From positions 5,642,501 through 5,706,500 of the forward strand of contig NZ_JAUSZH010000001.1 of the NCBI RefSeq assembly GCF_030817355.1: a stretch of DNA of 64,000 nt, read 5' to 3'. This document shows, piece after piece, positions 1 to 9,241 of the stretch; position 1 is the stretch's first letter, and each line of letters opens with the position of its first letter. Both the position numbers and the translations under genes were made by a program. The DNA comes from Streptomyces sp. V1I1. Its GTDB lineage: Bacteria; Actinomycetota; Actinomycetes; Streptomycetales; Streptomycetaceae. Below the pieces are notes generated by a model that was given only the letters and a program-made list of their open reading frames with translations, was not told where the DNA came from and searched no databases.

Positions 1-1011
1 TTCATCACCGACGTCCCGGACCGCTCGCGGCTGCGCCGCGGCCAGACGCCGCAGGCGTTCAAGCTCTCCACCATCCGCAGGGCGTACGAGATCGCGGCCG
101 GCGACCCGAACTTCCAGGCCACGGACGACTGTTCCGTGGTGCTGAAGTATCTGCCGGACGTGCCGATCTATGTCGTCGCGGGCGACGAGTACAACATGAA
201 GGTGACCCAGCCGGTCGACGTCTTCATCGCCGACAAGCTCTTCCAGCTGGCCACCACCGCGTCTCCGCGCCAGGCGGACGAGGCGGCTTACCGCGAGCTG
301 CTGGCGGGCCGGACGCTGGTCGTCTTCGGCGGCTCGTACGGCATCGGCGCGGACATCGCCGCGCTGGCGAAGGAGTACGGCGCGAACGTCTACGCGCTGG
401 GCCGCTCCACCACGGGCACGCATGTGGAGAACCCGGAGCACGTCGACGACGCGCTCTCCAAGGCGTACTCCGAGACCGGCCGGATCGACTACGTCATCAA
501 CACCGCGGGTGTGCTGCGCATCGGCAAGCTCGCGGAGACGGACAACACGACGATCCAGGAGGCGTTGAACGTCAATTACCTGGCGCCCGTCCAGATCGCC
601 CGCGCCTCGTACAAGTACCTGGCGGAGACCAAGGGGCAGCTGCTGCTCTACACCTCCTCCAGCTACACCCGCGGGCGCGCCGAGTACAGCCTCTATTCGT
701 CGACCAAGGCGGCCATGGTCAACCTCACCCAGGCCCTCTCCGACGAATGGGCGGCCGACGGAATTCGCGTCAACTGCGTGAATCCCGAGCGCACGGCGAC
801 CCCCATGCGCACTAAGGCCTTCGGCCAGGAGCCCACCGGCTCGCTGCTCTCCTCCGAGGCTGTGGCCAGGACCTCTCTGGACGTTCTGCTCTCCGAGCTG
901 ACCGGTCATGTCATCGACGTACGACAGCAGGATCCGACCCGCGAGGCGACCGAAGCATCGGGGTTCGAGCAGGCACTGGCATCCGTCCTGGACCGCCAGG
1001 AAGACGTGTAA
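1..1011 (+). CDS. bifunctional cytidylyltransferase / SDR oxidoreductase, 3' part
   Basis: The frame is open from the first base, so the 5' end lies outside the window. The visible N-terminal part (RGQTPQAF, then the CSVVLKYLPDVPIYVVAGD stretch) is the end of an IspD/TarI-type nucleotidyltransferase. It is fused to a short-chain dehydrogenase: GGSYGIG Rossmann motif, the NTAG stretch, a TSSS catalytic serine region and YSLYSSTK (YxxxK). Fusions of this kind make CDP-ribitol from ribulose 5-phosphate and CTP (reductase plus cytidylyltransferase), a precursor of ribitol-containing wall polymers. The next gene is a CDP-polyol polymerase, which fits that role. The exact polyol is inferred, not seen. 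The gene ends in TAA and is followed by an AT-rich gap with a perfect palindrome. Confidence 0.85.
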   Translation, partial: FITDVPDRSRLRRGQTPQAFKLSTIRRAYEIAAGDPNFQATDDCSVVLKYLPDVPIYVVAGDEYNMKVTQPVDVFIADKLFQLATTASPRQADEAAYRELLAGRTLVVFGGSYGIGADIAALAKEYGANVYALGRSTTGTHVENPEHVDDALSKAYSETGRIDYVINTAGVLRIGKLAETDNTTIQEALNVNYLAPVQIARASYKYLAETKGQLLLYTSSSYTRGRAEYSLYSSTKAAMVNLTQALSDEWAADGIRVNCVNPERTATPMRTKAFGQEPTGSLLSSEAVARTSLDVLLSELTGHVIDVRQQDPTREATEASGFEQALASVLDRQEDV

Positions 1012-1018
1012 TATTCGG

Positions 1019-1035
1019 CAACAATTAAATTGTTG
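1019..1035. promoter_or_regulatory. perfect 17-bp AT-rich palindrome (operator candidate)
   Basis: CAACAATT-A-AATTGTTG is an exact inverted repeat (8-bp arms, one central base), 8 bp after the upstream stop codon and 109 bp before the next start. Its AT content contrasts with the surrounding GC-rich DNA. It could be a repressor site or a weak transcript end; there is no T-run typical of a terminator. Confidence 0.45.
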
Positions 1036-1144
1036 GGCCTCTGTGGTCGCCATAACGCGAGCACGGAGGCCTCAATTCGTGAAGCTTATACTTCGCGTTT
1101 GCATCTTAAAGTGGTAAACCGGCACCCCTTGGAGCAGGTTCTTC

Positions 1145-3268
1145 GTGATTTCGACCGCCATTCGCCTGGCCCGCGTGGGCAGTGGATCAGAATTGGTCGC
1201 CGCAGTCCTTCTGGGACTGGGCTTTCCGTGCGCGCTGCTCGCCGCGCTGATTCCGAGTTTCTGGGGCTTCGTCGCGGCCGCCGTCGTGACCTATGCCGCG
1301 GACTGGTACCTGCATCGGCGTGGCAGTTATCTCGTCAACAGGCTGAACAAGATCAAGTTCGCTCTGCCGATGCGCTTCCTGGTGCGTCAGCTGCTGCTGG
1401 TCCTGCTGCTGGCCCGACTGAACCTGGCTGAGCAGACCCTCTTCTATGTGGCGGTCGGCGGCTTCCTGTTCCTCTTCGGCCTCCAGGCCCCGAACGGAGC
1501 CCTCGCCACCCTGATCAAGCTGCGCCGCACCATGCCGGTGGTCACGCGAAACGTCGATCTTCAAGGCCTCAAGATCCCGGACGCCCCGCCCAGGGCCCTG
1601 CTGCGCCGGTCCGCGGAGAAGCTGCTCCACCTGGACATCCCGGCCGTGGCGGGTGTGCTGATCGCCGCCCGGACGCACCAGAACGTCTTCGCGTACGTCG
1701 GTATCGGCGTCGCCGTCGGCCTGGCGGTCCTCTACACCGGCGCCCTCTTCCGGTACATCCGGCGGAACAGGCGCGTACCGACCGCGCCCCAGGTACTCAA
1801 GGGCGTCGACCGCTGGCTGCGCGAGTACCGGCCGACCGTGGCCATGTACTTCTCCGGCTCCAAGGAGTCGGCGTACCAGGTGAAGATGTGGATGGAGACG
1901 CTGGAGCAGTTGGATGCCCGGGCGGTGATCATCCTCCGCGAGCGCTACATCGTGCCGCAGCTGGAGGCGACTTCGGTGCCGGTCATCTGTGTGCCCGGCG
2001 GCATCCACCTGATGAACATGGACCTCTCCACGGTCCGGGTGACGCTGTACCCGGCCAACGTCGGCAAGAACATCCACATGCTGCGCGTACCGACCATGAA
2101 GCATGTCTTCATCGGGCACGGCGACAGCGACAAGATGGCCAGCGTCAACCCGTTCAGCAAGGTGTACGACGAGGTGTGGACGGCCGGCCGGGCCGGCCGT
2201 GACCGCTACGCCCTCGCCGACGTCGGCGTGCGCGACGAGGACATCGTCGAGGTCGGCCGCCCCCAGCTGGCCCCCATAGCCTCCTGGACCGGCGCCCCGA
2301 AGAACCCGATCCCGACCATCCTGTACGCCCCCACCTGGGAGGGCTGGGACGACAACCCCGGCAACACCTCCCTGCTGCTGGCCGGCGAGAACATCGTCAA
2401 GCGGCTGCTCAACGCCGAGCAGCCGGTCCGGCTGATCTACAAGCCGCACCCCTTCACGGGCACCCGCAGCGCCAGGGCCAAGGCCGTCCACACGCGCATC
2501 ATGGCGCTGGTGGAGAAGGCCGCCGCCGAGCGCGCTGCCGAGCCCCGCTGGGCCAAGGAGGCGGCCGCGGCACAGGCCGACCAGGCCGCCGCACGGGCGG
2601 CCCTGGCCCGGGTCGAGGCGCGGCTGGCCGAGCTGTCCAAGCCCGGCCGGCCGGGTGGCGACGAGTCGGAGACGTCACGGGTCTCGCTCGCGGACCCGCA
2701 GCGCCTCGAAGAGATCAAGAAGCTGCGCGCGGAGTGGAACGAGGCCTACTGGAACTCGTTCGGCTGGTGGCAGCACAAGACGGTGACCGGCACCGAGCCG
2801 CGTCTGTACGACTGCTTCAACGAGGCGGACGGCATGGTGTCCGACATCTCCAGCGTGGTCTCGGACTTCATCGCGAGCGGCAAGCCGTACGCCGTGACCG
2901 ACTCGGCGGAGGTGGGTGCCGAGGAGTTCAGGCGGCAGAACACCGCCGTACGGGCCGCGGTCATCCTCTCCAACAGCGCTGAGGAACTGGGTGAGTTGCT
3001 GGCCGCCGTCGCCGACCCGGCAGCGGACACCCTCGCCGAGGCACGGCGCGAGCTGAAGAGGTATCTGCTCGGGCCCGACGAACCCACCTCCATCGAGCAG
3101 TTCAACGCCGCCGTGGCGGCGCTGGCGGCCCGGTCCGAAGCACGCAACGCCGGGGCCGGTCAGCAGCTCGTCGACCTGGAGGGGGACCTGGACGACGTGG
3201 GTGAGGACACCGTGGCCGGGGACACCGACACCGCGGTCACCGGGCTGGACTCGCCGGTCGCAGGCTGA
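1145..3268 (+). CDS. CDP-glycerol glycerophosphotransferase family protein (teichoic acid polymerase type)
   Basis: A 707-aa protein beginning with GTG. Hydrophobic segments lie at about residues 15-55 and 80-110, and a further one near 185-200. The C-terminal two thirds match the TagF/TarF glyphos-transferase family: the GHGDSDK motif (His325, Asp327) and the SDISSVVSDF segment near residue 565 are the usual catalytic and substrate-binding stretches. An Ala/Glu/Arg-rich predicted coiled coil of about 60 residues (roughly 455-515) interrupts the domain. The enzyme should polymerise or attach glycerol- or ribitol-phosphate from a CDP donor at the cytoplasmic membrane face. It follows the CDP-polyol synthase and precedes two glycosyltransferases, so the set looks like a wall or spore-wall teichoic-acid-like locus. 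Confidence 0.85.
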   Translation: MISTAIRLARVGSGSELVAAVLLGLGFPCALLAALIPSFWGFVAAAVVTYAADWYLHRRGSYLVNRLNKIKFALPMRFLVRQLLLVLLLARLNLAEQTLFYVAVGGFLFLFGLQAPNGALATLIKLRRTMPVVTRNVDLQGLKIPDAPPRALLRRSAEKLLHLDIPAVAGVLIAARTHQNVFAYVGIGVAVGLAVLYTGALFRYIRRNRRVPTAPQVLKGVDRWLREYRPTVAMYFSGSKESAYQVKMWMETLEQLDARAVIILRERYIVPQLEATSVPVICVPGGIHLMNMDLSTVRVTLYPANVGKNIHMLRVPTMKHVFIGHGDSDKMASVNPFSKVYDEVWTAGRAGRDRYALADVGVRDEDIVEVGRPQLAPIASWTGAPKNPIPTILYAPTWEGWDDNPGNTSLLLAGENIVKRLLNAEQPVRLIYKPHPFTGTRSARAKAVHTRIMALVEKAAAERAAEPRWAKEAAAAQADQAAARAALARVEARLAELSKPGRPGGDESETSRVSLADPQRLEEIKKLRAEWNEAYWNSFGWWQHKTVTGTEPRLYDCFNEADGMVSDISSVVSDFIASGKPYAVTDSAEVGAEEFRRQNTAVRAAVILSNSAEELGELLAAVADPAADTLAEARRELKRYLLGPDEPTSIEQFNAAVAALAARSEARNAGAGQQLVDLEGDLDDVGEDTVAGDTDTAVTGLDSPVAG

Positions 3269-3312
3269 CCTGTTTTGGCGTCCGCCGCGTAACAACGACA
3301 GGATGGCGGGCC

Positions 3313-4536
3313 ATGAACGCGAACGAGCCCGATGTCAGCGTGATCATCGGGGCTTATGAGGCCATGCCGTATCTGGTGCGGTGTCTGGAGTCGGTCGAGG
3401 CGCAGAGCATTGGTGCCGACCGGATCGAGATTGTGGCTGTAGACGACGGCTCGACTGATGGCACGGGGGAGTATCTGGAGGAGTTCGCGGCGGGGAGCAA
3501 GGTCCCGATGCGGGTGGTCAGGCAGGCCAACTCCGGTGGTCCCGGTGGTCCGCGTAATGTCGGGCTGTCGCTGGCGCGTGGCCGGTATGTGTTCTTTCTC
3601 GACGCCGACGACTATCTCGGTGAAGAGGCGCTGGAGCGGATGGTCGCGATGGCCGACCGCGCCGGTACGGATGTGGTGCTCGGCAAGATCGAAGGTGTCA
3701 ACCGCGGCGCGGCCAAGTCGATGTACCACCGGAGCGCCGAGCGTACGGACGTCTTCTCCTCCAACGTCAAGTTCACGTTGAGCGCGCAGAAGCTCTTCCG
3801 GCGCGAGCTTCTCGTACGCCACGACCTGCGCTTCGACGAAGGCATGCGCCTCGGCGAGGACGCGCTGTTCACCATGGAGGCGTATCTGCGGGGCGACGGC
3901 GTCTCCGTGATCGCCGACTACACCTGCTACTACCTGGTCGGCCGCGACGACGGCAAACACGTCACCAAGGGCGTCGACCACGCCGCGATCATCGATGCGG
4001 CGCACGCCCTGATGAAGCTGATCGCCGCGCATGTGCCGCCTGGTGACCGGCGTGACCTGCTGATGGTCAGGCCCTTCGCGACCTCGCTGCTGCCCCAGCT
4101 GGGCCCCATCGTCCTGAAGCAGCCGGAGGAGAGGGGCCGGGAGAAACTCGCGCTCGTGGCACCGCTGATGGAGACGTACTGGACCGAGGGTCTGGCGAAG
4201 CGCCTCAAGGTCGGCGAGCGACTGCGGCTCACCAGCGCCGCGCTGGGACACTTCGATCTCCTGAGGGACGTGCTGGTATTCGAGCGGGCCGGGACCGCAG
4301 CCGAGGTCGTGGAGCGCGACGGGCGCAGGTATCTCGCGTATCCGCACTTCGGGGACGGGACGGAGGGGCTGCCCGACGCGGTTTACGAGGTGCGCGTGGT
4401 CGAACAGGTCGGCGGGGAACGCGTCACACCTCTGCCGTCGCCTGTCGCGCCCGGCCGCCAGGACGGTGCGTCGTTCGCCAGGCGCGCGGTGCGGCGGGCC
4501 CGGCGGGCGCTGCGCGGGCTGGGGCGCGGGGCCTGA
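3313..4536 (+). CDS. family 2 glycosyltransferase (copy A)
   Basis: A 407-aa GT-A fold glycosyltransferase. SVIIGAYEAMPYL opens the domain, VDDGSTDGT (about residue 42) binds the nucleotide, and FFLDADDYLG (about residue 94) holds the DxD-type metal site. RPFATSLLPQLGP and a basic, arginine-rich tail follow; no membrane segment is evident. By context it should add a sugar to the teichoic-acid-like polymer made by the upstream enzymes; donor and acceptor are unknown. Bases 3331-3690 are nearly identical to the same part of the next gene, while the remainder has diverged in patches. The C-terminal about 70 residues have no counterpart in copy B. Confidence 0.85.
   Translation: MNANEPDVSVIIGAYEAMPYLVRCLESVEAQSIGADRIEIVAVDDGSTDGTGEYLEEFAAGSKVPMRVVRQANSGGPGGPRNVGLSLARGRYVFFLDADDYLGEEALERMVAMADRAGTDVVLGKIEGVNRGAAKSMYHRSAERTDVFSSNVKFTLSAQKLFRRELLVRHDLRFDEGMRLGEDALFTMEAYLRGDGVSVIADYTCYYLVGRDDGKHVTKGVDHAAIIDAAHALMKLIAAHVPPGDRRDLLMVRPFATSLLPQLGPIVLKQPEERGREKLALVAPLMETYWTEGLAKRLKVGERLRLTSAALGHFDLLRDVLVFERAGTAAEVVERDGRRYLAYPHFGDGTEGLPDAVYEVRVVEQVGGERVTPLPSPVAPGRQDGASFARRAVRRARRALRGLGRGA
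3331..3690 (+). repeat. 360-bp near-identical block, copy 1 (partner 4730-5089)
   Basis: Compared base by base with 4730-5089 I find only two differences, both synonymous (GTA/GTG valine, ACT/ACC threonine). Identity falls sharply at the codon after LGKI (GAA versus AAG). The block encodes the nucleotide-binding half of both glycosyltransferases and uses more A/T-ending codons than its surroundings. Confidence 0.9.
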
Positions 4537-4613
4537 CGCCCCCCACGCCGCGCCGCGCGCCTGCACCACGGCGCGGGGCCTGACACGCCCGCGCGTGCCG
4601 CGCGCCTGCACCA
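4524..4613 (+). repeat. imperfect direct repeat across the end of glycosyltransferase A
   Basis: Copy 1 (4524-4568) contains the last codons and TGA stop of the upstream gene; copy 2 (4571-4613) repeats the GCGCGGGGCCTGAC start and the CCGCGCGCCTGCACCA end in the intergenic gap. The repeat looks like a short tandem duplication of the gene's 3' end. Confidence 0.7.
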
Positions 4614-4723
4614 TGCCGGGACTCCACGCCGGGTTTCAGTGCCGTGTCGCGTCCGACACACGGGGGATACACGGACAGGGCAGCATGGCGCGATCTTCCT
4701 CGCGCAAAACTGCCGGAGTGTCC

Positions 4724-5779
4724 ATGTGCGATGTCAGCGTGATCATCGGGGCTTATGAGGCCATGCCGTATCTGGTGCGGTGTCTGGAGTCGGTCGAGGC
4801 GCAGAGCATTGGTGCCGACCGGATCGAGATTGTGGCTGTGGACGACGGCTCGACCGATGGCACGGGGGAGTATCTGGAGGAGTTCGCGGCGGGGAGCAAG
4901 GTCCCGATGCGGGTGGTCAGGCAGGCCAACTCCGGTGGTCCCGGTGGTCCGCGTAATGTCGGGCTGTCGCTGGCGCGTGGCCGGTATGTGTTCTTTCTCG
5001 ACGCCGACGACTATCTCGGTGAAGAGGCGCTGGAGCGGATGGTCGCGATGGCCGACCGCGCCGGTACGGATGTGGTGCTCGGCAAGATCAAGGGTGTCAA
5101 CCGCAACGCCGCCAAGTCGATGTGGGCGAAGAACGTCGAGCGCGCCGACATCTACGCCTCCAACGTCAAGTTCACGCTGAGCGCGCAGAAGCTCTTCCGG
5201 CGCGAACTTCTCGTACGGCTGGGCATGCGCTTCGACGAGACCATGCACACCGGCGAGGACGCGCTGTTCACCATGGAGGCGTATCTGCGGGGCAACGGCG
5301 TCTCCGTGGTCGCCGACTACACCTGCTACTACCTGGTCGGCCGCGACGACGGCAAACAGGTGACCAAGAGCGGCAGTTACACGCTGCGCTTCCACTCGGC
5401 GCGGGTGCTGATGGAGCTGATAGCCGAGCACGAACCACCGGGCCCGAAGCGGGACCAGCTGATGGTCAGGCCGTTCCTGGTGACGCTGCTGCCGCAGTTC
5501 GGTCCCGTCGTGCTGAAGCAGAAGGAAGAGATCCTGCTCCACAAGCTGGAGCTGGCAGCGCCCTTGATGGACGCGTACTGGACGCCGACTGTGGCGCGGC
5601 GGCTGGGTGGCAGGGAGCGGCGGCGGCTCACCTGTGTCGCCTGGGGACGGCCGGATCTGCTGAAGGAGGCGCTGCTCGCACCCGTGGTGAAGCGGAAGGT
5701 GCCCTTCGGCAGGCGGGTGCTGCGCCGGCTGCGCAGGTACGTACGGCGCCTGCTGCTCAGGGCCCGTACGGCGGTGTAG
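4724..5779 (+). CDS. family 2 glycosyltransferase (copy B)
   Basis: A 351-aa paralogue of the preceding gene with the same VDDGSTDGT and FFLDADDYLG motifs and the QKLFRRELLVR segment. The ATG at 4724 is chosen because it has GGAG five bases upstream and aligns with the start of copy A; longer upstream starts (for example ATG 4685) read through non-coding repeat sequence. It ends in a strongly basic tail. Divergence from copy A after the shared block suggests different acceptor or linkage specificity within the same polymer pathway. Codon choice in the shared block is less GC-rich at third positions than in the rest of the gene. Confidence 0.85.
   Translation: MCDVSVIIGAYEAMPYLVRCLESVEAQSIGADRIEIVAVDDGSTDGTGEYLEEFAAGSKVPMRVVRQANSGGPGGPRNVGLSLARGRYVFFLDADDYLGEEALERMVAMADRAGTDVVLGKIKGVNRNAAKSMWAKNVERADIYASNVKFTLSAQKLFRRELLVRLGMRFDETMHTGEDALFTMEAYLRGNGVSVVADYTCYYLVGRDDGKQVTKSGSYTLRFHSARVLMELIAEHEPPGPKRDQLMVRPFLVTLLPQFGPVVLKQKEEILLHKLELAAPLMDAYWTPTVARRLGGRERRRLTCVAWGRPDLLKEALLAPVVKRKVPFGRRVLRRLRRYVRRLLLRARTAV
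4730..5089 (+). repeat. 360-bp near-identical block, copy 2 (partner 3331-3690)
   Basis: Second member of the duplicated tract described at 3331-3690. The two copies are direct repeats 1399 bp apart, close enough for unequal recombination that would fuse or delete the glycosyltransferases. Confidence 0.9.
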
Positions 5780-5959
5780 CGCCGCACGGGCCCTGCGGGG
5801 CCGGTGTCCCGTCGGCGGCGCCGCCAAGGCGGGCCCCTAGGGAGGCCGTTCGCTCCGATTCGCGGGGTGCGGCGACCCGGCCGCGACAGCCGGCGGCCCG
5901 CTGTCCAGCGAGTGAAATGGCCGAGCGCCCACCGCGCGCCCTGACATAGATTCGGCTCT

Positions 5960-7087
5960 GTGACAGTCGCAAGACAGCAGGTAACGCAAGCCCGCAGGAT
6001 CGTCGTCAAGGTCGGCTCGTCCTCCCTGACCACCGCGGCCGGCGGACTCGACGCCGACCGCGTCGACGCCCTCGTCGACGTGCTCGCCAAGGTCCGCAGC
6101 GGCGGCGAGAAGGAGATAGTGCTGGTCTCCTCCGGGGCCATCGCCGCGGGCCTCGCGCCACTGGGCCTGGCCCGCCGCCCCAAGGACCTGGCCCGCCAGC
6201 AGGCCGCAGCCAGCGTCGGCCAGGGCCTCCTCGTCGCCCGCTACACCGCCTCCTTCGCGCGCTACGGCGTACGTGTCGGCCAGGTGCTCCTCACCACCGA
6301 CGACACCAGCCGCCGCGCCCACTACCGCAACGCCTACCGGACGCTGGACCAGCTGCTCGACATGGGCGCCGTCCCCGTCGTCAACGAGAACGACACGGTG
6401 GCCACGGACGAGATCCGGTTCGGCGACAACGACCGTCTCGCCGCCCTCGTCGCCCATCTCGTACGGGCCGATCTGCTGGTTCTCCTCTCCGACGTCGACG
6501 GCCTCTACGACGGGGACCCTGCCAAGCCCGGCGCCTCCCGGATCGACGAGGTACGCGGCCCAGCCGACATCGCCCACGTACAGATCGGCAGCGCGGGCAA
6601 GGCCGGCGTCGGCACCGGCGGCATGGTCACCAAGGTCGAGGCGGCCAGGATCGCGGCCGCCGCCGGCGTCCCCGTCGTCCTCACCTCCGCCGTCCGGGCC
6701 GCCGACGCCCTCGCGGGCCGCGCCACCGGCACGTACTTCCACAGCACAGGGCGCCGCTCCGCCGACCGGCTCCTCTGGCTCGCCCACGCCTCCACCCCGC
6801 AAGGCTCTCTGACCCTGGACGACGGCGCGGTACGGGCCGTGGTGCACGGCAGGAAGTCGCTCCTGCCAGCCGGGATCGCCGGGGTCGAGGGCGAATTCAG
6901 CGCGGGGGACCCGGTCGAACTGCGCGACACCGAGGGCCACGCCGTGGCCCGCGGGCTCGTCAACTTCGACGCCAAGGAGATCCCGCAGCTCCTCGGCCGC
7001 TCCACCCGGGAACTCGCCCAGGAACTAGGCCCGGAGTACGAGCGGGAGGTCGTACACAGGGACGATCTGGTCGTCTTGCACCCCTGA
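5960..7087 (+). CDS. proB: glutamate 5-kinase
   Basis: A 375-aa protein from GTG. The N-terminal amino-acid-kinase domain (about residues 10-250) carries VKVGSSSLT, the VSSGAIAAG loop, NENDTVATDEIRFGDND and SDVDGLYDGDP; the C-terminal PUA domain (about 285-368) has GREFSAGD-like and VARGLVNFDAKEI features. It phosphorylates L-glutamate with ATP, the first step of proline synthesis. proA lies 780 bp downstream, separated by a small gene. The length is normal for ProB with a PUA domain. Confidence 0.97.
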   Translation: MTVARQQVTQARRIVVKVGSSSLTTAAGGLDADRVDALVDVLAKVRSGGEKEIVLVSSGAIAAGLAPLGLARRPKDLARQQAAASVGQGLLVARYTASFARYGVRVGQVLLTTDDTSRRAHYRNAYRTLDQLLDMGAVPVVNENDTVATDEIRFGDNDRLAALVAHLVRADLLVLLSDVDGLYDGDPAKPGASRIDEVRGPADIAHVQIGSAGKAGVGTGGMVTKVEAARIAAAAGVPVVLTSAVRAADALAGRATGTYFHSTGRRSADRLLWLAHASTPQGSLTLDDGAVRAVVHGRKSLLPAGIAGVEGEFSAGDPVELRDTEGHAVARGLVNFDAKEIPQLLGRSTRELAQELGPEYEREVVHRDDLVVLHP

Positions 7088-7236
7088 AACGGCTGAAAGT
7101 CCAGTCTTCTCGCAGAGACCTTCACCAAAAGCGCCCCACGCTACGTCCGGGACTGGTCAACTTTGTTGCGGAGGAATGGCGGGGTACAGCAACACGACAC
7201 ACGCAACAGGAGGCCGCCGGTGCGACGAGCGCGCCC

Positions 7237-7290
7237 AGGGGATGTGCCCCGCGGGACGGGGGGCATCTCCCACGGCCGCAGGGCCGTGGG
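7237..7290. other. two adjacent GC-rich hairpins in the proB downstream gap
   Basis: The 237-bp gap after proB holds an imperfect hairpin (about 7238-7271) followed by a 9-bp perfect one (CCCACGGCC 7269-7277, GGCCGTGGG 7282-7290). Without a T-run they look more like a Streptomyces palindromic repeat than a strong terminator. Otherwise I see only short, non-conserved open frames here. Confidence 0.4.
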
Positions 7291-7324
7291 CGAGGAACGA
7301 GCTCTGACCAGCGTCGGAGCGGGA

Positions 7325-7744
7325 GTGGACTTCGACGACGGCCAGGCGGGTCACGGCACGGACACGGCCAGGGAGACGGATACCCGCGGCGAAGAGCGTG
7401 TGCAGTCGAAGCTGTGGCACATCACTCTCAGCGTCTCCGGCGCCGAAGCCCCGCTGAAGGAGGTCCGGCGCGGTCTGGAGCAGCTCGCGCACGACCACCC
7501 CTTCCTGCTGACCAGCCGGTACGCCAACGACCACGCGGAGATCCGCTACTGGGAGGAGGCGCGGGACCTGCACGACGCCGCTGCGGTCGCGCTGCGGCTG
7601 TGGGGCGAGCACCGCTCCAGCGCCCAGCTGCCGCCGTGGGAGATCGTGGGCTTGGAGGTCATCGACCGCCAGACGTACCACCAGCGCATCGCGGAGGGCT
7701 ACGGCCCGCCGCCGGCCGCCCCGGTGGGCGTACACCCCTTCTGA
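7325..7744 (+). CDS. conserved hypothetical protein between proB and proA
   Basis: A 139-aa protein from GTG 7325, which has GGAG at a good distance; GTG 7400 is an alternative start because the conserved-looking part begins at VQSKLWHITLSVSG. The core (about 115 residues) is soluble, with a predicted alpha/beta pattern and the segment HAEIRYWEEARDLHDAAAVALRLWGEHR. No catalytic motif is recognisable. Its place between proB and proA, all on one strand, suggests co-expression with proline synthesis, but no function can be given. Confidence 0.6.
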   Translation: MDFDDGQAGHGTDTARETDTRGEERVQSKLWHITLSVSGAEAPLKEVRRGLEQLAHDHPFLLTSRYANDHAEIRYWEEARDLHDAAAVALRLWGEHRSSAQLPPWEIVGLEVIDRQTYHQRIAEGYGPPPAAPVGVHPF

Positions 7745-7867
7745 GCCCTTGTGCTGGACCGCTCCCGCCCCTTCCGTCTGAACTCCTCCCGCCCCTTCCG
7801 TCTCACTTCCGTCTCGTAGTGCGGGATACGTGATGGACGCCCGCAGGGAGGCCATTACCCTGCGGGT

Positions 7868-9151
7868 ATGACCTCGCTCTCGCCGTACGACAACCTCTCC
7901 CCGGTCGCCAAGGCCGCCTACCGGGCCCGTGGCGCCGCCGCCGACCTCGCGCCGCTGCCGCGGTCGGCGAAGGACGACGCGCTGCTGGCGATCGCGGACG
8001 CGCTCGAGGTCCGTACGAGCGAGATCGTCGCGGCCAACGCCGAGGACATTGCGCGCGCCCGGGAGGCCGGCACCAGCGAGTCGATCATCGACCGGCTCAC
8101 GTTGACCCCGGAGCGGGTGCGGGCCATCGCCGCCGACGTCCGGGACGTGGCCGCGCTGCCCGATCCGGTCGGTGAGGTGGTGCGCGGCTCGACCCTGCCC
8201 AACGGCATCGACCTGCGCCAGGTCCGCGTCCCCCTCGGAGTCGTCGGGATCATCTACGAAGCCCGGCCGAACGTCACCGTGGACGCCGCCGCGCTCTGTC
8301 TGAAGTCCGGCAACGCGGTGCTGCTGCGCGGCTCCTCCTCTGCGTACTCCTCCAACTCCGCGCTGGTGAAGGTCCTGCGGGACGCGGTCGGCGGCTCCGG
8401 CCTGCCCGCCGACGCGGTGCAGCTCGTACCCGGTGAAAGCCGCGATTCCGTACGGGAGTTGATGCGCGCCCGCGGCCTGGTGGACGTCCTGATCCCGCGC
8501 GGCGGCGCGTCCCTGATCCGTACGGTCGTCGAGGAGTCCATCGTCCCGGTCATCGAGACCGGCACCGGCAACTGCCATGTCTACGTGGACGCCCAGACCG
8601 ATCTCGACATGGCCGTCGACATCCTGATCAACTCCAAGGCGCAGCGGCCGAGCGTCTGCAACGCAGCCGAGACGCTCCTGGTCCACCAGGACATCGCGGC
8701 CGAATTCCTGCCGCGCGCGCTGGACGCGCTGGCCGAGGCCGGGGTGAAGGTGCACGGCGACGAGCGGGTGCTGGAGTACGCCGACGCCACCAAGGCCGCG
8801 ATCGTGGCAGCCACGGCCGAGGACTGGGAGACGGAGTACCTCTCGTACGACATCGCCGCCGCGGTCGTCGACTCCCTGGACGCGGCCGTCGCGCACATCC
8901 GGCTCTGGTCCTCCGGGCACACAGAGGCGATCGTCACCACCTCGCAGGCGGCGGCCCGCCGGTTCACCCAGTTGGTCGATTCCACGACGGTCGCCGTGAA
9001 CGCGTCCACGCGTTTCACGGACGGCGGCCAGTTCGGATTCGGCGCCGAGATCGGAATCTCCACGCAGAAGCTGCACGCGCGCGGCCCGATGGGTCTGCCG
9101 GAGCTGACCTCGACGAAGTACATCGTGACAGGGGACGGTCACACTCGGTGA
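7868..9151 (+). CDS. proA: gamma-glutamyl phosphate reductase
   Basis: A 427-aa NADPH-dependent aldehyde-dehydrogenase-fold enzyme that reduces gamma-glutamyl phosphate to glutamate semialdehyde, the second step of proline synthesis. Visible family features are [17 protein letters not shown], the [10 protein letters not shown] cofactor stretch, [20 protein letters not shown] and the active-site cysteine Cys264 in [33 protein letters not shown] near the C terminus is the usual ProA signature. Length is typical. Confidence 0.97.
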   Translation: MTSLSPYDNLSPVAKAAYRARGAAADLAPLPRSAKDDALLAIADALEVRTSEIVAANAEDIARAREAGTSESIIDRLTLTPERVRAIAADVRDVAALPDPVGEVVRGSTLPNGIDLRQVRVPLGVVGIIYEARPNVTVDAAALCLKSGNAVLLRGSSSAYSSNSALVKVLRDAVGGSGLPADAVQLVPGESRDSVRELMRARGLVDVLIPRGGASLIRTVVEESIVPVIETGTGNCHVYVDAQTDLDMAVDILINSKAQRPSVCNAAETLLVHQDIAAEFLPRALDALAEAGVKVHGDERVLEYADATKAAIVAATAEDWETEYLSYDIAAAVVDSLDAAVAHIRLWSSGHTEAIVTTSQAAARRFTQLVDSTTVAVNASTRFTDGGQFGFGAEIGISTQKLHARGPMGLPELTSTKYIVTGDGHTR

Positions 9152-9241
9152 TCGTCAAGGGGGCTGTGCGGGGCGTCACTCGGGCAGGGAGAGTTCACGC
9201 TCTCTCTGCCCAAACCGACTGGCCCGGTCTACTCTGAAGGC

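Noticed and set aside
4466..4723. N-terminal extension of the second glycosyltransferase from an upstream start
   Set aside because: The extension would be coded by direct-repeat, Arg/Ala/Pro-rich sequence; ATG 4724 has an RBS and aligns with the paralogue's start.
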